DNA from: Bacteroides sp. An322
GTDB taxonomy: Bacteria > Bacteroidota > Bacteroidia > Bacteroidales > Bacteroidaceae
Length of the DNA stretch: 64,000 nt
Assembly (NCBI RefSeq): GCF_002161765.1
Contig: NZ_NFIN01000004.1
Coordinates: forward strand, 1-64,000
Reading direction: 5' to 3'
The notes beneath the pieces were generated by a model. The model ran no database searches and was not told the DNA's origin. It saw only the letters and a list, made by a program, of their open reading frames with translations. Below, in pieces: positions 40,751 to 48,815 of this stretch. Made by a program: the position numbers and the translations under genes. The number at the start of each line of letters is the position of its first letter. The stretch's first letter is position 1.

Positions 40751-41191
40751 ATGATGGAATTTGAAATTGATTCAAGAGTGCAGCCTATCGGCAAGCGTGA
40801 AGGGCAAACCGTATATTTTGCCAAGTTGAAAACCCAGCAGAAGCTGACCAACGAAATGGTCATCGAACGCATCGTGCGCGAAACCTCCCTTTCGGAGGGC
40901 GACGTGAAAAACGCCCTTGTCAGCCTAAGCAACATCGTGTGCGACGCTCTCAAATTGGGCATGAGCGTGGATCTCGCCGAACTCGGCTCGTTCCGCCTCA
41001 CCGTTCCCTTCAAGATGATGGATTCTCCCGAAGAAGTCACCGTGGCAGACGCCCTCAAGACCCCGAAAATCACCTTCACGCCCAAGCAGAAGATGCGCGA
41101 TGCCGCCAATGCGGTGGAATTGAGCATCGACCGGGGCAGCGTGAAGGCTTCTACGGGTGGCGGCACTGCCACCGAGCCGAGCAATGACTAA
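40751..41191 (+). CDS. HU/IHF-family DNA-binding protein
   Basis: 146 aa. The pattern QKLTNEMVIERIVRETSLSEGDVKNALVSLSNIVCDALKLGMSVDLAELGSFRL (quoted in part) follows the Bacteroidetes HU-like family, with GSFRL at the base of the DNA-binding arm. The long C-terminal tail is Gly, Thr and Ala-rich. Such HU variants accompany mobile regions in Bacteroides. It may shape DNA for recombination. Confidence 0.85.
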   Translation: MMEFEIDSRVQPIGKREGQTVYFAKLKTQQKLTNEMVIERIVRETSLSEGDVKNALVSLSNIVCDALKLGMSVDLAELGSFRLTVPFKMMDSPEEVTVADALKTPKITFTPKQKMRDAANAVELSIDRGSVKASTGGGTATEPSND

Positions 41192-41254
41192 ACGGAAAAT
41201 CTATTGGGCTAAGGCGGAAACTTACAAAGAAAATAATTCTAAAGACGAAGCGCA

Positions 41255-41386
41255 TTGGGACATAAGAAACTGCATCTGAAAATATCCGCATGGGTGCTCA
41301 CGACAGTGGCGGTCATCGCAAGCATGGCCGCCATTTTGGTGCATGAACGGGAGCGGACTCGACTTGTATGTGCTTTGACAGACTAG
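41255..41386 (+). CDS. possible small membrane peptide after HU
   Basis: A 43-aa frame starting with TTG reads GHKKLHLKISAWVLTTVAVIA and so on, with one hydrophobic helix and a basic N-terminus. This resembles the tiny 'smalltalk'-type peptides often annotated behind Bacteroides HU genes. A weak start and no ATG make it uncertain; a 31-aa frame (41,187-41,279) overlaps in another phase. Confidence 0.3.
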   Translation: MGHKKLHLKISAWVLTTVAVIASMAAILVHERERTRLVCALTD

Positions 41387-41443
41387 AAAAAGGAATAATG
41401 GAGAGAAAAGCCGGACGGCCATCCGGTTTTCGGGAATTTATGT

Positions 41444-41451
41444 TACCTTTG
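41444..41451 (+). promoter_or_regulatory. -7 promoter element
   Basis: TACCTTTG matches TAnnTTTG, 29 bases ahead of the ATG at 41,480, with TTTTC about 17 bases further upstream. A TTTGACAGACT-type motif lies further upstream; the same layout (motif, promoter, small gene, hairpin) recurs ahead of the toxin-antitoxin pair. Confidence 0.5.
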
Positions 41452-41479
41452 CATCGGTAACCCCTAATTGAACGGAAAT

Positions 41480-41674
41480 ATGAAAGTAGGAGATAAAGTA
41501 CTCATTTCGCCCGACCTGACTTTGCAAAAGGAGTGGGTGTCGGGCACAATCATCCAAGTGGAAAATAATCCCTTCGTGGGCATCGTGATTTCTGCGGAGA
41601 CCGAAGACCGCAACGTGTTCTTCGGTCGTGAAGACCTGTTCAAACCGGCAAAGGAGGAAGTATGTTTGCCATAA
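41480..41674 (+). CDS. small beta-rich protein of the mobile patch
   Basis: 64 aa from the ATG at 41,480. The sequence MKVGDKVLISPDLTLQKEWV, then GTIIQVENNPFVGIVIS, suggests an SH3-like small barrel. No family is named. It is followed by a 58-bp hairpin repeat that also follows the toxin gene, so it looks like a one-gene cassette. Confidence 0.5.
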   Translation: MKVGDKVLISPDLTLQKEWVSGTIIQVENNPFVGIVISAETEDRNVFFGREDLFKPAKEEVCLP

Positions 41675-41724
41675 GATTGGTCTGATTTCACGCAGATTGT
41701 AAAAGAGAGCTAAGAGAGTTCGCT

Positions 41725-41782
41725 CCATTCGTTTCGTCCCGCCCCTCTCCCCACCGTGGAGGAGGGCGGGACGCTTGTTTTC
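41725..41782. repeat. 58-bp hairpin repeat, copy 1
   Basis: Identical over 58 bases to 42,658-42,715. It contains CCCGCCC and GGGCGGG arms around a smaller hairpin CTCC...GTGGAG and ends in a CTTGTTTTC run. It may act as a terminator and also as a border for gene exchange. Confidence 0.8.
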
Positions 41783-41967
41783 TAGTTTGCCAAAGATAAA
41801 GGATATAAAGATAAAGCGTTCTTTACAGAACAACGGCTGCGCCTCGGCTATGCCGTTCAAGCAAACTTGACGGACATTGCGCTCGGCTTGCGCGTTCTTT
41901 GACAGACTGGAAAACAAACGAGACGAAATAATGGGAAGAAACACATACAGGTTTCGGAGGAATTTCG

Positions 41968-41975
41968 TATTTTTG
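41968..41975 (+). promoter_or_regulatory. -7 promoter element of the toxin-antitoxin pair
   Basis: TATTTTTG lies 30 bases ahead of the antitoxin ATG, with a GGTTTCGG box about 17 bases upstream, similar in layout to the promoter at 41,444. Confidence 0.5.
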
Positions 41976-42004
41976 CCCTGTGACAAACTGAAATAAAGCT
42001 AATT

Positions 42005-42226
42005 ATGGAAAGAACTGTATTCAACAAAGCACAGCTGGAGATGCTCGACATCATGGCAAACATACGGAGCGATGAAGAACTGGATGCGCTGAAACATGCC
42101 GTATCCGAGTTTTATGCCCGACGGGCAGATGAAGAAATGGAAAAGTTATGGCAGTCCGGAAAATGGACTGAACAGACATTAAAAGAATTGGGCAATGCCC
42201 ATTACCGTACCCCCTACAAACAATGA
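42005..42226 (+). CDS. antitoxin of a PIN toxin pair
   Basis: 73 aa, acidic and helical (AQLEMLDIMANIRSDEELDALKHAV), ending in a basic tail. Position and 4-base overlap with the PIN gene identify it as the antitoxin. It should bind and block the toxin and repress the promoter at 41,968. Confidence 0.75.
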   Translation: MERTVFNKAQLEMLDIMANIRSDEELDALKHAVSEFYARRADEEMEKLWQSGKWTEQTLKELGNAHYRTPYKQ

Positions 42227-42639
42227 AAAGAGCAGTGGTATTGGACACCAATTGTTTGGTGCAGATGTTGTCGGTACACAGCCCGTACCGTTCAGCATGG
42301 CAGGCATTTCGTGATGGGAAGTATGAACTGTGTGTGACCGATGACATCGTGGATGAGTATGAGGAAATCATAGAGCGCGTGGCCAATGCGGCTGTGGCTC
42401 ACAATATCGTCAACGCAATCATCCGAAGTCCGTACACGCGGTTCTTTACCCCTCATTTCCGTTTTCGCCTGATTGAGCAAGACCCGGATGACAATAAGTT
42501 TGTGGATTGCGCCATTGTGGCAGGAGCGGACTACATTGTCAGCGAGGATGCCCACTTCCGGGTATTGGAAAAGATTCCTTTTCCTAAAGTAAACGTCATC
42601 CGGTTAAATCAGTTTATGGAAGAACTTGCCGGAGTTTGA
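42223..42639 (+). CDS. PIN-domain RNase toxin
   Basis: 138 aa. Acidic residues of the PIN active site are visible: VLDTN at residue 6-10, TDDIVDEYEEI near 40, DPDDNKFVDCA near 88, and SEDAHF near 107. PIN toxins cleave RNA. This one belongs to the COG1569-like group. It forms an operon with the antitoxin and is followed after 18 bases by the second 58-bp hairpin repeat. Confidence 0.85.
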   Translation: MKRAVVLDTNCLVQMLSVHSPYRSAWQAFRDGKYELCVTDDIVDEYEEIIERVANAAVAHNIVNAIIRSPYTRFFTPHFRFRLIEQDPDDNKFVDCAIVAGADYIVSEDAHFRVLEKIPFPKVNVIRLNQFMEELAGV

Positions 42640-42657
42640 ACGGAATAAAAGTTCTCC

Positions 42658-42715
42658 CCATTCGTTTCGTCCCGCCCCTCTCCCCACCGTGGAGGAGGGC
42701 GGGACGCTTGTTTTC
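42658..42715. repeat. 58-bp hairpin repeat, copy 2
   Basis: Identical to copy 1 at 41,725. A third, decayed relative (CCACGCCTC...CACGGCGGGACTTCG) seems to lie near 42,908-42,945, so each small gene unit in this patch is bordered by the same hairpin. Confidence 0.8.
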
Positions 42716-42959
42716 CAGCCTGTCGGAGCACATAGGGTGCTTGCACATTCTGCCGAGCGAAGTAAAGATGCATGAAAGTGAATAATGGAGAAGCAATCGT
42801 AGATGAAAGCGAGGCAAAAGTCATGTTTTATGTCAAGTCCGCATTCCTCCTCGCAAAAAGTTTAGTGGGTTCAAGATAAAGTCGTACTTTTACAGCAACA
42901 GTTCCTGCCACGCCTCTCAACGATGCGTACCACGGCGGGACTTCGTTTTTATATAGGTT
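42716..42959. other. non-coding spacer in mobile patch
   Basis: No gene is seen. It holds a possible -7 element TACTTTTA near 42,884 and a decayed copy of the hairpin repeat near 42,908-42,945, then the start of the Abi pseudogene. Confidence 0.4.
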
Positions 42960-43500
42960 ATGAAATATGACAAACAACCTATAGAACTTTCGGGTCTGTC
43001 CGAAAATCCGGTTGCATCAATATGTCTTATCATTAGGAAAAATATGGGGCGTTTTGGTTTATGGATGCCAGCTTGTTTAAGGACAGGGATATTTTTCAGA
43101 AATGCTTGGAGAACATTCAAAAGGAAGTAAGCCGTTCCAAGGAAGATTTCTTGCAGGAGCATTTTCCAAGTATGATGAGCCGTCTTTGCCTCCTATTTGG
43201 AAAACAATGGAAGTGGTCTCATTCGGAACGCTCTCCAAGCTGTATTGCAATTTCAGCGATGTGGATGTGAAAAAGGCAGTGGCGCATAGCTTCGGGCTTC
43301 CACAATATCTGTATTTGGAATGTATTGCCGTCCTTCGCAATCTTTGTGCCCATCATGACAGAATTTGGAACAAAGCATCCACCCGAAAAGCGATTTCAAG
43401 GAAAAAGTCATCGCATTGCTCTACGACAAGTCCCAAACGATTACAAAAGCTATGGGCTTCCCTGCAAACTGGCAAGAAGAACCACTGTGGAAAGCATAGC
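42960..43500 (+). pseudogene. Abi_2 (AbiD/F)-type abortive infection gene, broken
   Basis: A start MKYDKQPI, typical for Abi_2 proteins, reads only about 55 codons before a stop. Later pieces in other frames carry clear Abi_2 motifs: KYDEPSLPPIWKTMEVVSFGTLSKLY and HSFGLPQYLYLE...LRNLCAHHDRIWN. At least two frameshifts and an internal deletion separate the pieces. The gene once encoded a phage-defence protein of the HEPN RNase type (motif near H-x-x-R of AHHDRIW) and is now dead. Confidence 0.75.
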
Positions 43501-43532
43501 CCCATAGATAGAACATATAATACTCCATTATT

Positions 43533-43570
43533 CCGCCTGCCCTTTACGCACAACCACAAGAGGCAGGCGG
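43533..43570. terminator. 9-bp hairpin after the Abi pseudogene
   Basis: CCGCCTGCC pairs perfectly with GGCAGGCGG around a 20-base loop. No T-tract follows on either side, so termination is uncertain. Confidence 0.4.
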
Positions 43571-43637
43571 CTGTGCTTTGTGGAAGGATTAACAATCCCA
43601 GCTATATATCATCGGGTGTTGGAATACAGAAGAAATA

Positions 43638-43743
43638 AAAGGTAACGGAAGTGCGACAACCATTGGTGGAATAGTTGGACGAACAGCAAATAGCGCAGGA
43701 TTGCTTTCTTGCTTTAATGATAAAAGTATATAAAAACGACTCT
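43638..43743 (+). pseudogene. C-terminal coding fragment with GLUG-like motif
   Basis: The frame reads KGNGSATTIGGIVGRTANSA and a few more residues, then a stop. IGGIVG...AGLLSCFN resembles GLUG repeats of Bacteroides surface proteins. No start codon is present, so it is a stranded fragment left by deletion. Confidence 0.45.
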
Positions 43744-43793
43744 ACCCTACCAATCAATACCCCCTTGAGAAGGAATATTCAAAATAAAGTTGC

Positions 43794-44921
43794 TTAATTC
43801 TTATAAGTAAATACAAAAATATGGGAGAACCGGTTATCTATCCGTGTCAATTGAGCTGAAAAAATGAATGAACGGAAAAGGTCGGCATGACGGGCTACAA
43901 ACTTCGGCAAATAGGGCTGATAACGAACGATGCTATCCTCTATCTCATCCATATCTGCCACAAAGATGAAAGACGCGTCGCGCGACATATTAGAAACGCA
44001 TTCCTCGAAAAACGTATGTTGCGGAAGAGCGGCAATCTCCGAAATGCAAGAATCCACCTTTTGCTGCCCAGATAACGCAAGCACTCCTTTTTCTGATACA
44101 AACTCAATCCTGCCTAAATCCGCCACAACCTGATTCCGGCAAGAATCCGGAAACATCATCGAACCGCTTAAATAAAGGACTTCACTATTCAAATGAATAT
44201 CGAAACTGCTCCAGCAATGTGTATGCCCTTTTACCAACATAGGCAAGGAAGCTGTCCGCCCGTACAAAGTCATGAAATTTGCCGCCTTCGATTCATATCC
44301 TTCCATAAATACCGCATCGCCCGACAAAGAAAGCTCGTCTTTCTCCGCATCAATCACTTGCTCTATCAGATTCTTCTGATAACTCACGACACAAAAACCT
44401 TTCCCGCAATAAGCGGAAACAAACTCGCCGTTATCTAAAGCGTAAATATCAATGTCTTCCCCCCGATAAACATCTTTCTTAGGAACAAATTCCAACTCTT
44501 TCTTCCGCATCACCTTCTGCAGGAAAGCCCTTCCTGATTCGTGTGTCTGGAAATACATCACGACATTGCGCACCGATACCGGATAATGAAAGCTAACCAT
44601 CATCCGTTCGATACCATTACTCAAACGATGCACGGTGCTATCCGAAGACGCAAAGAGATTATCAAAAACAAGAGGAAACAGCCCGCTCTTCTGAATGGTA
44701 TCCAATTGCATGGCGTATGCGGTCTGAGGGAACTCATTAACCAGGAAATCCGCATTATCCGTCTCTAATACAGCCATACAATCGGCTGGAACAAAAGACA
44801 ACAAATCGACATTCTTCCCCTTATCCGCCACGCTAAGCTGGACAAAACTATACACTCCAACCGCTATACAGAAAAGGATAATAGAAACAATAACACCTAC
44901 TTTGCCGACCATAGTATTCAT
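43794..44921 (-). CDS. membrane-anchored protein of unknown function
   Basis: About 375 aa from the ATG at 44,921. One N-terminal membrane helix (VGVIVSIILFCIAVGVYSFVQ) anchors a large extracytoplasmic part with strands such as SFVPADCMAVLETDNADF. The layout (signal anchor, then AVLET) recalls DUF3352-like proteins of Bacteroidetes. The function is unknown. The gene is monocistronic with AT-rich flanks. Confidence 0.6.
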   Translation of the reverse strand: MNTMVGKVGVIVSIILFCIAVGVYSFVQLSVADKGKNVDLLSFVPADCMAVLETDNADFLVNEFPQTAYAMQLDTIQKSGLFPLVFDNLFASSDSTVHRLSNGIERMMVSFHYPVSVRNVVMYFQTHESGRAFLQKVMRKKELEFVPKKDVYRGEDIDIYALDNGEFVSAYCGKGFCVVSYQKNLIEQVIDAEKDELSLSGDAVFMEGYESKAANFMTLYGRTASLPMLVKGHTHCWSSFDIHLNSEVLYLSGSMMFPDSCRNQVVADLGRIEFVSEKGVLALSGQQKVDSCISEIAALPQHTFFEECVSNMSRDASFIFVADMDEIEDSIVRYQPYLPKFVARHADLFRSFIFSAQLTRIDNRFSHIFVFTYKN

Positions 44922-45062
44922 ACTTTTTTGCAAATATAGGCAATTATTTAAAAAAAACAAATTAATAACAGAGAATTACAAGAAAAGACGGATAATTTCT
45001 TCGATTTTTAAAAGATAGTTAATGAATAGATGCGCTATGAAAGACTAAAACAATTTTCTTCA

Positions 45063-45320
45063 TTACTCAATGGCATTGACGGATTCCATAAAAGCATCGA
45101 AACTACTTGCATCTAATACTCCCGCATATTTCCCTGAACGCGCCTCCTCGATAGCCTCCAACGTTTCCGCATTGGGAACACAATACATGGCATCCATAAG
45201 AATTGCCTCCACAAGACTATTCAGACTGCGGTTCTCACGCTTGGCTTCCGTTTTCAGACGCTCCAATAAAGCGTTATCCAAACGGAAAGCGGTTGATTTA
45301 CGTACTTTTACTGCTTCCAT
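45063..45320 (-). CDS. ribbon-helix-helix antitoxin-like protein
   Basis: 85 aa. The N-terminus VRKSTAFRLDNALLERLKTEAKRENRSLNSLVEAIL is a classical ribbon-helix-helix DNA-binding domain. The C-terminal part contains EAIEEARSGKYAGVLD, similar to toxin-binding tails of RelB-type antitoxins. No toxin gene is next to it, so it is an orphan antitoxin or a regulator. Confidence 0.7.
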   Translation of the reverse strand: MEAVKVRKSTAFRLDNALLERLKTEAKRENRSLNSLVEAILMDAMYCVPNAETLEAIEEARSGKYAGVLDASSFDAFMESVNAIE

Positions 45321-45431
45321 AAAACGATATTTATTCTATATATACAAAGGTATAGCAAATGCATCACACTTGCAAGAAAACGTAACAAAAAAAGAGGAAA
45401 TCCATCGCTGGAAATCCTCTTTATTTAAAGG

Positions 45432-45506
45432 GGTGATTAGTGGGACTCGAACCCACGACATTCAGAACCACAATCTGACGCTCTAACCAACTGAACTATA
45501 ATCACC
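45432..45506 (-). tRNA. tRNA-His (anticodon GTG), copy 1
   Basis: The cloverleaf is complete, with acceptor stem GTGATTA/TAATCAC, anticodon GTG and T-loop TTCGAGT. The extra G(-1) opposite C73, the hallmark of tRNA-His, is encoded at 45,506/45,432. Confidence 0.95.
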
Positions 45507-45527
45507 ATGTAAACTTACTCAAGAAAG

Positions 45528-45602
45528 GGTGACTAGTGGGACTCGAACCCACGACATTCAGAACCACAATCTGACGCTCTAACCAACTGAACTATAGTCA
45601 CC
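45528..45602 (-). tRNA. tRNA-His (anticodon GTG), copy 2
   Basis: Nearly identical to copy 1, differing by a compensated base pair in the acceptor stem (GTGACTA/TAGTCAC). G(-1) and C73 are both present. The two genes are tandem, 21 bases apart, and probably co-transcribed. Confidence 0.95.
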
Positions 45603-45669
45603 GTGTTGATTACCCTTTCAAAAGCGAGTGCAAAGGTAGGGAATTATTTTGAATCTGCAAATTTTTCCG

Positions 45670-46791
45670 TCATTTTCTTTCTAAAAAGTATTCATTTATT
45701 CCCTTTGTATAACGCTTAAAAAGCTTCCGTACATTCGTTAAGAATAAATCCATACGGCTTTTTTCCGCTGTATTCAACTCATCTAAAGGCACTTGCGAAG
45801 GATACACAATGAAATTGCCCTTGCCGCTCAATACCGGACGGGAAGTCCACACAAACGAATAACCACACCCGGCAAGCCGAGCCTTTTCCGGAGTCTTCCT
45901 TAAAAGAAGCTTGACCATCATACCTCCATCGGTATGCAGACGGCTCATATTCGATATGAAATTGCCTAACGAATACACCACGACATGAGGTTCACTATCG
46001 GATAAGGTATCTACCACCTCAATCGGCTGCACCACGTGCGGATGCGAACCTATCACATGGTCTACCCCTAACGATAACATCCATTCCGCCAACTCACGGT
46101 CTGCCCGCTCGGGCAACAATTCATACTCTATCCCCCAATGCATGCAAGCGATGATAGCATCGGGCTTCATCCGCCTTGCCGACAAAATATCCCGGCGAAT
46201 CTGTTCCCGGTCAATCCGGTTAACAATAGCCGGAGGAGTAACCGGTATGCCATTCGTGCCATACGTATAATTAAGGAATGCGATACGGAACCCTTTTTTC
46301 TCGACCAATAGCGGATAACGTTCCACTCTCTCTACCGAATCCCGATAAACGCCTGCATAATCGAAGCCTAATGAATCGAACATTTCTATCGTCCGCACCA
46401 ATCCCTCTGTGCCTCGGTCAAGGCAATGATTATTAGCGGCTAACATCACATCGAATCCGGCATCACGCATCGCATACAGCCACTCATCAGGAGCACTGAA
46501 AGCCGGATATCCGCTATAGGGCTTTCCGCCTAAAGGAACTTCCAGATTGCCCACCGCAATATCCGCCCGCTTTATCTCGGAGCTAACTTCCGCAAAACAA
46601 GCCGAATAGTCAAAACTCCCGTCGCTTCTCCGGGCAGCGTCAAGCTGGGCATCATGTTGCATCAAGTCGCCTATAAAAAGCAAGGACAACGTATCGTTCT
46701 GTCCTGACGCATACACACAAGGCAACATGAACATTTCCATGAATAGAAATGCCCATATTACCCTATGCATCCTCCAGCGGATATTTTTCAT
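45670..46791 (-). CDS. CapA-family metallophosphatase-like exported protein
   Basis: 373 aa with an N-terminal signal segment (VIWAFLFMEMFMLPCVYASG). The CapA pattern is clear: LLFIGDLMQHDAQ near residue 38, VGNLEVPLGG near 82, LAANNHCLDRG near 117, and VIGSHPHVVQPIE near 247. These residues form the two-metal site of the CapA/PgsA fold, which acts in poly-glutamate or capsule polymer handling. It lies 9 bases behind folD, so they are probably one operon. Confidence 0.85.
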   Translation of the reverse strand: MKNIRWRMHRVIWAFLFMEMFMLPCVYASGQNDTLSLLFIGDLMQHDAQLDAARRSDGSFDYSACFAEVSSEIKRADIAVGNLEVPLGGKPYSGYPAFSAPDEWLYAMRDAGFDVMLAANNHCLDRGTEGLVRTIEMFDSLGFDYAGVYRDSVERVERYPLLVEKKGFRIAFLNYTYGTNGIPVTPPAIVNRIDREQIRRDILSARRMKPDAIIACMHWGIEYELLPERADRELAEWMLSLGVDHVIGSHPHVVQPIEVVDTLSDSEPHVVVYSLGNFISNMSRLHTDGGMMVKLLLRKTPEKARLAGCGYSFVWTSRPVLSGKGNFIVYPSQVPLDELNTAEKSRMDLFLTNVRKLFKRYTKGINEYFLERK

Positions 46792-46800
46792 ACAAACTGA

Positions 46801-47682
46801 TTATCGGTAAATCGCCTTCTTACCCGCAAGCAATGTGTTCCGCATCAACGAAACAATCGTCATCGGTCCTACTCCGCCCGGAACCGGAGTGATGTACGAA
46901 CACTTCGGAGACACTTCGTCAAACTTCACGTCACCTGTAAGCTTAAAGCCCGATTTTTTCGTAGCGTCCGGCACACGGGTCGTACCGACATCAATCACTA
47001 CAGCTCCTTCTTTTACCATATCCGCCTTTACAAAGTTGGGTTGTCCCATAGCGGCAATAATGATATCCGCTTCCCGGCACTCTTTCACCAAATCTTTGCT
47101 CCGGCTATGGCATACGGTCACCGTAGCATCTCCCGGATAGCTCTTCTGCATCATCAGCATCGCCATTGGCTTGCCTACGATATTGCTGCGCCCCAAGACA
47201 ACGCATTTCTTGCCTTGTGTCTCAATGTGATAACGCTTCAACAATTCCAAGATACCGTTTGGCGTAGCCGAAATGTAACACGGAAGCCCGATAGACATGC
47301 GCCCTACGTTAATCGGATGGAATCCGTCTACATCTTTCCGATAGTCAATGGTTTCTATCACTTTTTGCTCCGAAATATGCTTAGGCAAAGGAAGCTGCAC
47401 GATAAACCCGTCGATATCATCGTCTTCGTTCAGTTCGCGGACCTTAGCCAGCAATTCTTCTTCCGTCACATCGCTTTCGTAACGGATCAATGTAGACTTG
47501 AATCCGCATACCTCGCAAGCCTTTACTTTCGAAGCCACATACGTCTCGCTTCCACCGTCATGTCCTACCAAAATAGCAGCCAAATGCGGACGCTTTCCGC
47601 CCTTTGCAACAATATCCGCCACCTCTGCAGCAATCTCTTGCTTAATCTGTTCCGAAATGGCTTTTCCGTCAATCAATGTCAT
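46801..47682 (-). CDS. folD: bifunctional methylenetetrahydrofolate dehydrogenase/cyclohydrolase
   Basis: 293 aa from the ATG at 47,682. Motifs [13 protein letters not shown] near residue 48 (catalytic Lys), VQLPLPKHI near 96, KDVDGFHP near 117, [11 protein letters not shown] near 160, and [11 protein letters not shown] near 265 are diagnostic of FolD. It interconverts 5,10-methylene- and 10-formyl-tetrahydrofolate for purine and Met-tRNA formylation in the cytoplasm. Confidence 0.96.
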   Translation of the reverse strand: MTLIDGKAISEQIKQEIAAEVADIVAKGGKRPHLAAILVGHDGGSETYVASKVKACEVCGFKSTLIRYESDVTEEELLAKVRELNEDDDIDGFIVQLPLPKHISEQKVIETIDYRKDVDGFHPINVGRMSIGLPCYISATPNGILELLKRYHIETQGKKCVVLGRSNIVGKPMAMLMMQKSYPGDATVTVCHSRSKDLVKECREADIIIAAMGQPNFVKADMVKEGAVVIDVGTTRVPDATKKSGFKLTGDVKFDEVSPKCSYITPVPGGVGPMTIVSLMRNTLLAGKKAIYR

Positions 47683-47768
47683 AATCACTCCTTTTTAAAT
47701 ATTATAATGCTAACAAATATAACATATTTCTAACCATTCTCTTTGCGATATTTCCGGTTTATATTTTA

Positions 47769-48803
47769 TTAACGTTTTATTAATTCTGCATAGGTTCTCT
47801 TTCCACGCACTTTCGCCTGCCATAAAATACTGAATTTATACCGCCCTGTAACATCCTTGCAGACACTTTTCTGCAAATTCTTTTCCCGGTCAGCCTCAAA
47901 TTGAGACCGTATTGCTGTATATTCCTTTCGTGCCTGTAAAACTGCATGAAAGTTTGCCCTATCTCCTTTTAACAAGAAAAAGCAAGCAGCCATATAATCC
48001 AATATTTTCCTAATTCGCATAACCGAACCCAATTCCCCTTGCGGCAAGTTCTTGTATAACATCAATAAGTTATTCCGAAAATTCAAAAACGTTTTGCGAG
48101 GATTTTCTTTTTTCAATGTAGCGCCACCCACATGATATACAATACTTTCCGGCAAGCAAACAATCTGATATCCACGGCTATGCAAACGCCAACACAAATC
48201 GATCTCTTCCATGTGAGCAAAGAAACGTCCGTCCAGCCCGCCAACTTTGCGATAAACATCCAAACGAATCATTAATGCAGCCCCAGTGGCCCAAAACACA
48301 GGAATTACACTGTCATATTGTCCATGGTCTTCTTCTACTTCCTCAAAAATGCGCCCCCGGCAAAAAGGATACCCATACTTATCAATAAATCCGCCTGCAG
48401 CCCCAGCATATTCAAACTGGTTTTTCTCACGCCAACTCAAGATTTTGGGTTGGCAGGCAACTACTTCCGGATGTGCATCCATATACTCTGTCAACGGTTT
48501 CAACCAATCTTCTGACACCTCGACATCACTATTCAGCAACATCACATATTCGGCTTCCACACATTCCAAAGCCTTATTATACCCCTCTGCAAAACCATAA
48601 TTTTGGTCTAATCGAATCAAATGAACCGTTGGGAATTCTTTCCCGACCACTTCGCACGACTCATCGGTAGAAGCATTATCCGCTACATAAATTTCCACCC
48701 CTTCTCCTTTTGACCCTGTCAATACAGAAGGTAAAAACCGACGAAGCATTTTGGCTCCATTCCAGTTCAAGATAACTATAGCCACTTTATGCATACCATT
48801 CAT
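47769..48803 (-). CDS. family 2 glycosyltransferase
   Basis: 344 aa. The GT-A start VAIVILNWNG, the nucleotide-binding DNASTDES near residue 40, LLNSDVEVS near 90 (DXD-like), and the acceptor-side HMEEIDLCWRLHSRGY near 192 identify a rhamnosyl-type GT2. It likely adds a sugar to a cell-surface polymer. It sits 12 bases from mtaB and may be co-transcribed. Confidence 0.88.
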   Translation of the reverse strand: MNGMHKVAIVILNWNGAKMLRRFLPSVLTGSKGEGVEIYVADNASTDESCEVVGKEFPTVHLIRLDQNYGFAEGYNKALECVEAEYVMLLNSDVEVSEDWLKPLTEYMDAHPEVVACQPKILSWREKNQFEYAGAAGGFIDKYGYPFCRGRIFEEVEEDHGQYDSVIPVFWATGAALMIRLDVYRKVGGLDGRFFAHMEEIDLCWRLHSRGYQIVCLPESIVYHVGGATLKKENPRKTFLNFRNNLLMLYKNLPQGELGSVMRIRKILDYMAACFFLLKGDRANFHAVLQARKEYTAIRSQFEADREKNLQKSVCKDVTGRYKFSILWQAKVRGKRTYAELIKR

Positions 48804-48815
48804 TTTCCAGTTTCT

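Noticed and set aside
45432-45602. Tandem tRNA-His genes as a duplication artefact
   Set aside because: The copies differ by a compensated acceptor pair and have different spacers, so they are real separate genes.
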